Positions 4,658 to 5,233 of a stretch of DNA of 5,233 bases are shown piece after piece. The stretch lies in the NCBI GenBank assembly GCA_026390215.1, contig JAPLGJ010000018.1, positions 1-5,233 of the forward strand. Direction: 5' to 3'. This DNA comes from Caldisericota bacterium. Its GTDB lineage: Bacteria > Caldisericota > Caldisericia > Cryosericales > Cryosericaceae. Position 1 is the stretch's first letter. The number at the start of each line of letters is the position of its first letter. The notes beneath the pieces were generated by a model. That model did not search any database and was not told the origin of the DNA. It was given only the letters and a program-made list of their open reading frames with translations. A program made the position numbers and the translations under genes.

Positions 4658-5233
4658 GCACGGATCTGGGAACGCATCAGGGGCAGGGTTCGGCGTTTCG
4701 CGCTGACACTACCCATCATGCTCGCTATCCTTGGACCCGGCATCATTACGGGCAATGTCGACAACGATGCCGGAGGCATCACTACGTACAGCGTCATCGG
4801 TGCCAGGTTCGGGTACTCCATGTTGTGGATGCTCCTGCTGATTACGTTTACGCTGGCCATGATCCAGGAGATGAGCGCTCGCATGGGAGTTGTCACGGGC
4901 AAGGGGCTGGCAGACCTGATCCGTGAACGGTTTGGCATTCGCCTGACCATGGTGGTCATGGTCCTGCTCGTGTTCACCAATCTCGCCAATACCATGGGAG
5001 AATTTGCTGGCGTAGCTGGAGCCAGCTCGATCCTGGGTCTGAACCGTTTCATCGCCATTCCAGCCGTAGCATTTTTCGTATGGCTTCTGGTCGTCAAGGG
5101 TTCATATCGCGCCGTGGAGAAGGTTCTGCTTGTGTTCTGTGTCCTGTTTCTGACTTATGTCATCAGCGCTTTCATGGCACATCCCAACTGGGGGGTCGTT
5201 GCCAGGTCTACTGTCGTTCCGAGTTTCCAGATG
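4655..5233 (+). CDS. Nramp-superfamily metal-ion transporter, divergent DAGG type (3' end outside window)
   Basis: The 193 visible residues are about the first half of an Nramp (SLC11-like) inner-membrane transporter, usually 400-440 residues. Hydrophobic segments lie near 17-33, 45-70, 97-121, 131-147 and 155-175. Family evidence is the TM1 region GPGIITGNVDNDAGG followed by GARFGYSMLW, and the TM2-TM3 stretch QEMSARMGVVTGKGLADLIR, close to the canonical aaRLGvvTGkdLaelcr pattern. Classical MntH/Nramp proteins have DPGN at the unwound TM1 metal site. Here it reads DAGG (Asp38-Gly41), so the binding Asp remains and the Asn is replaced. Divergent relatives (Nramp-related Mg2+ transporters, NRMT) also depart from DPGN and carry Mg2+, so Mg2+ is a reasonable guess; Mn2+ or Fe2+ is not excluded. 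TM6, the other half of the site, is beyond the window. ATG 4655 is the only sensible start: the frame is closed by the upstream TAG, and the next ATG is inside TM1. Confidence 0.88.
   Translation, partial: MARIWERIRGRVRRFALTLPIMLAILGPGIITGNVDNDAGGITTYSVIGARFGYSMLWMLLLITFTLAMIQEMSARMGVVTGKGLADLIRERFGIRLTMVVMVLLVFTNLANTMGEFAGVAGASSILGLNRFIAIPAVAFFVWLLVVKGSYRAVEKVLLVFCVLFLTYVISAFMAHPNWGVVARSTVVPSFQM

Noticed and set aside
4642..5097. 151-codon open frame on the - strand opposite the Nramp gene
   Set aside because: Its Met/Ser/Arg-rich translation is the complement of hydrophobic transmembrane codons, and the + frame matches Nramp motifs.

Overview
The window is moderately GC-rich (about 58% by eye), tightly packed bacterial DNA with every supported gene on the + strand. 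I cannot name the genus. Sigma70-like promoters and strong GGAGG-type ribosome sites indicate a bacterium. The pairing of a PRC-barrel/MgtE-N/CBS protein with an Nramp transporter is one I associate with Actinobacteria, Chloroflexi-like and other poorly cultured lineages, but that is recollection and not proof. There are no RNA genes, mobile elements, CRISPR arrays or phage traces.

Layout. (1) Bases 3-203 hold the last 66 codons of a gene that begins outside the window; they encode a Gly/Arg/Ser/Pro/His-rich tail like those on DEAD-box RNA helicases. A GC-rich hairpin terminator follows at 229-260. (2) A promoter at 280-307, with a perfect palindrome (TTCGTA-G-TACGAA) between its two boxes, drives two tandem MATE-family multidrug/cation antiporter genes: 361-1821 (GTG start, 486 aa) and 1831-3303 (490 aa). 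The two proteins align without a single gap over about 448 residues and arose by duplication. (3) A 118-base intergenic region at 3304-3421 carries a tandem TTGACGCGC repeat, two overlapping inverted repeats and a good promoter (TTGACA, 17 bases, TAGCAT). (4) That promoter serves a 407-aa soluble protein (PRC-barrel-like x2, MgtE-N, CBS x2; 3422-4645) and, 9 bases later, an Nramp-superfamily metal-ion transporter cut off by the window end (4655-5233, 193 aa visible).

How they may work together. The first pair is probably a repressor-controlled efflux operon. The second pair looks like a split version of the Mg2+ channel MgtE: the cytosolic Mg2+-sensing module is its own protein, while the membrane part is an Nramp-type transporter whose TM1 metal motif is DAGG instead of DPGN. 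This suggests Mg2+ (or another non-canonical ion) and gating by the soluble partner, which is inference.

Oddities: all four visible stop codons are TAG. In both gene pairs the downstream gene is in the same frame as the upstream one, so read-through of a single amber codon would make a MATE-MATE or sensor-Nramp fusion. The second junction also lacks a recognisable Shine-Dalgarno.
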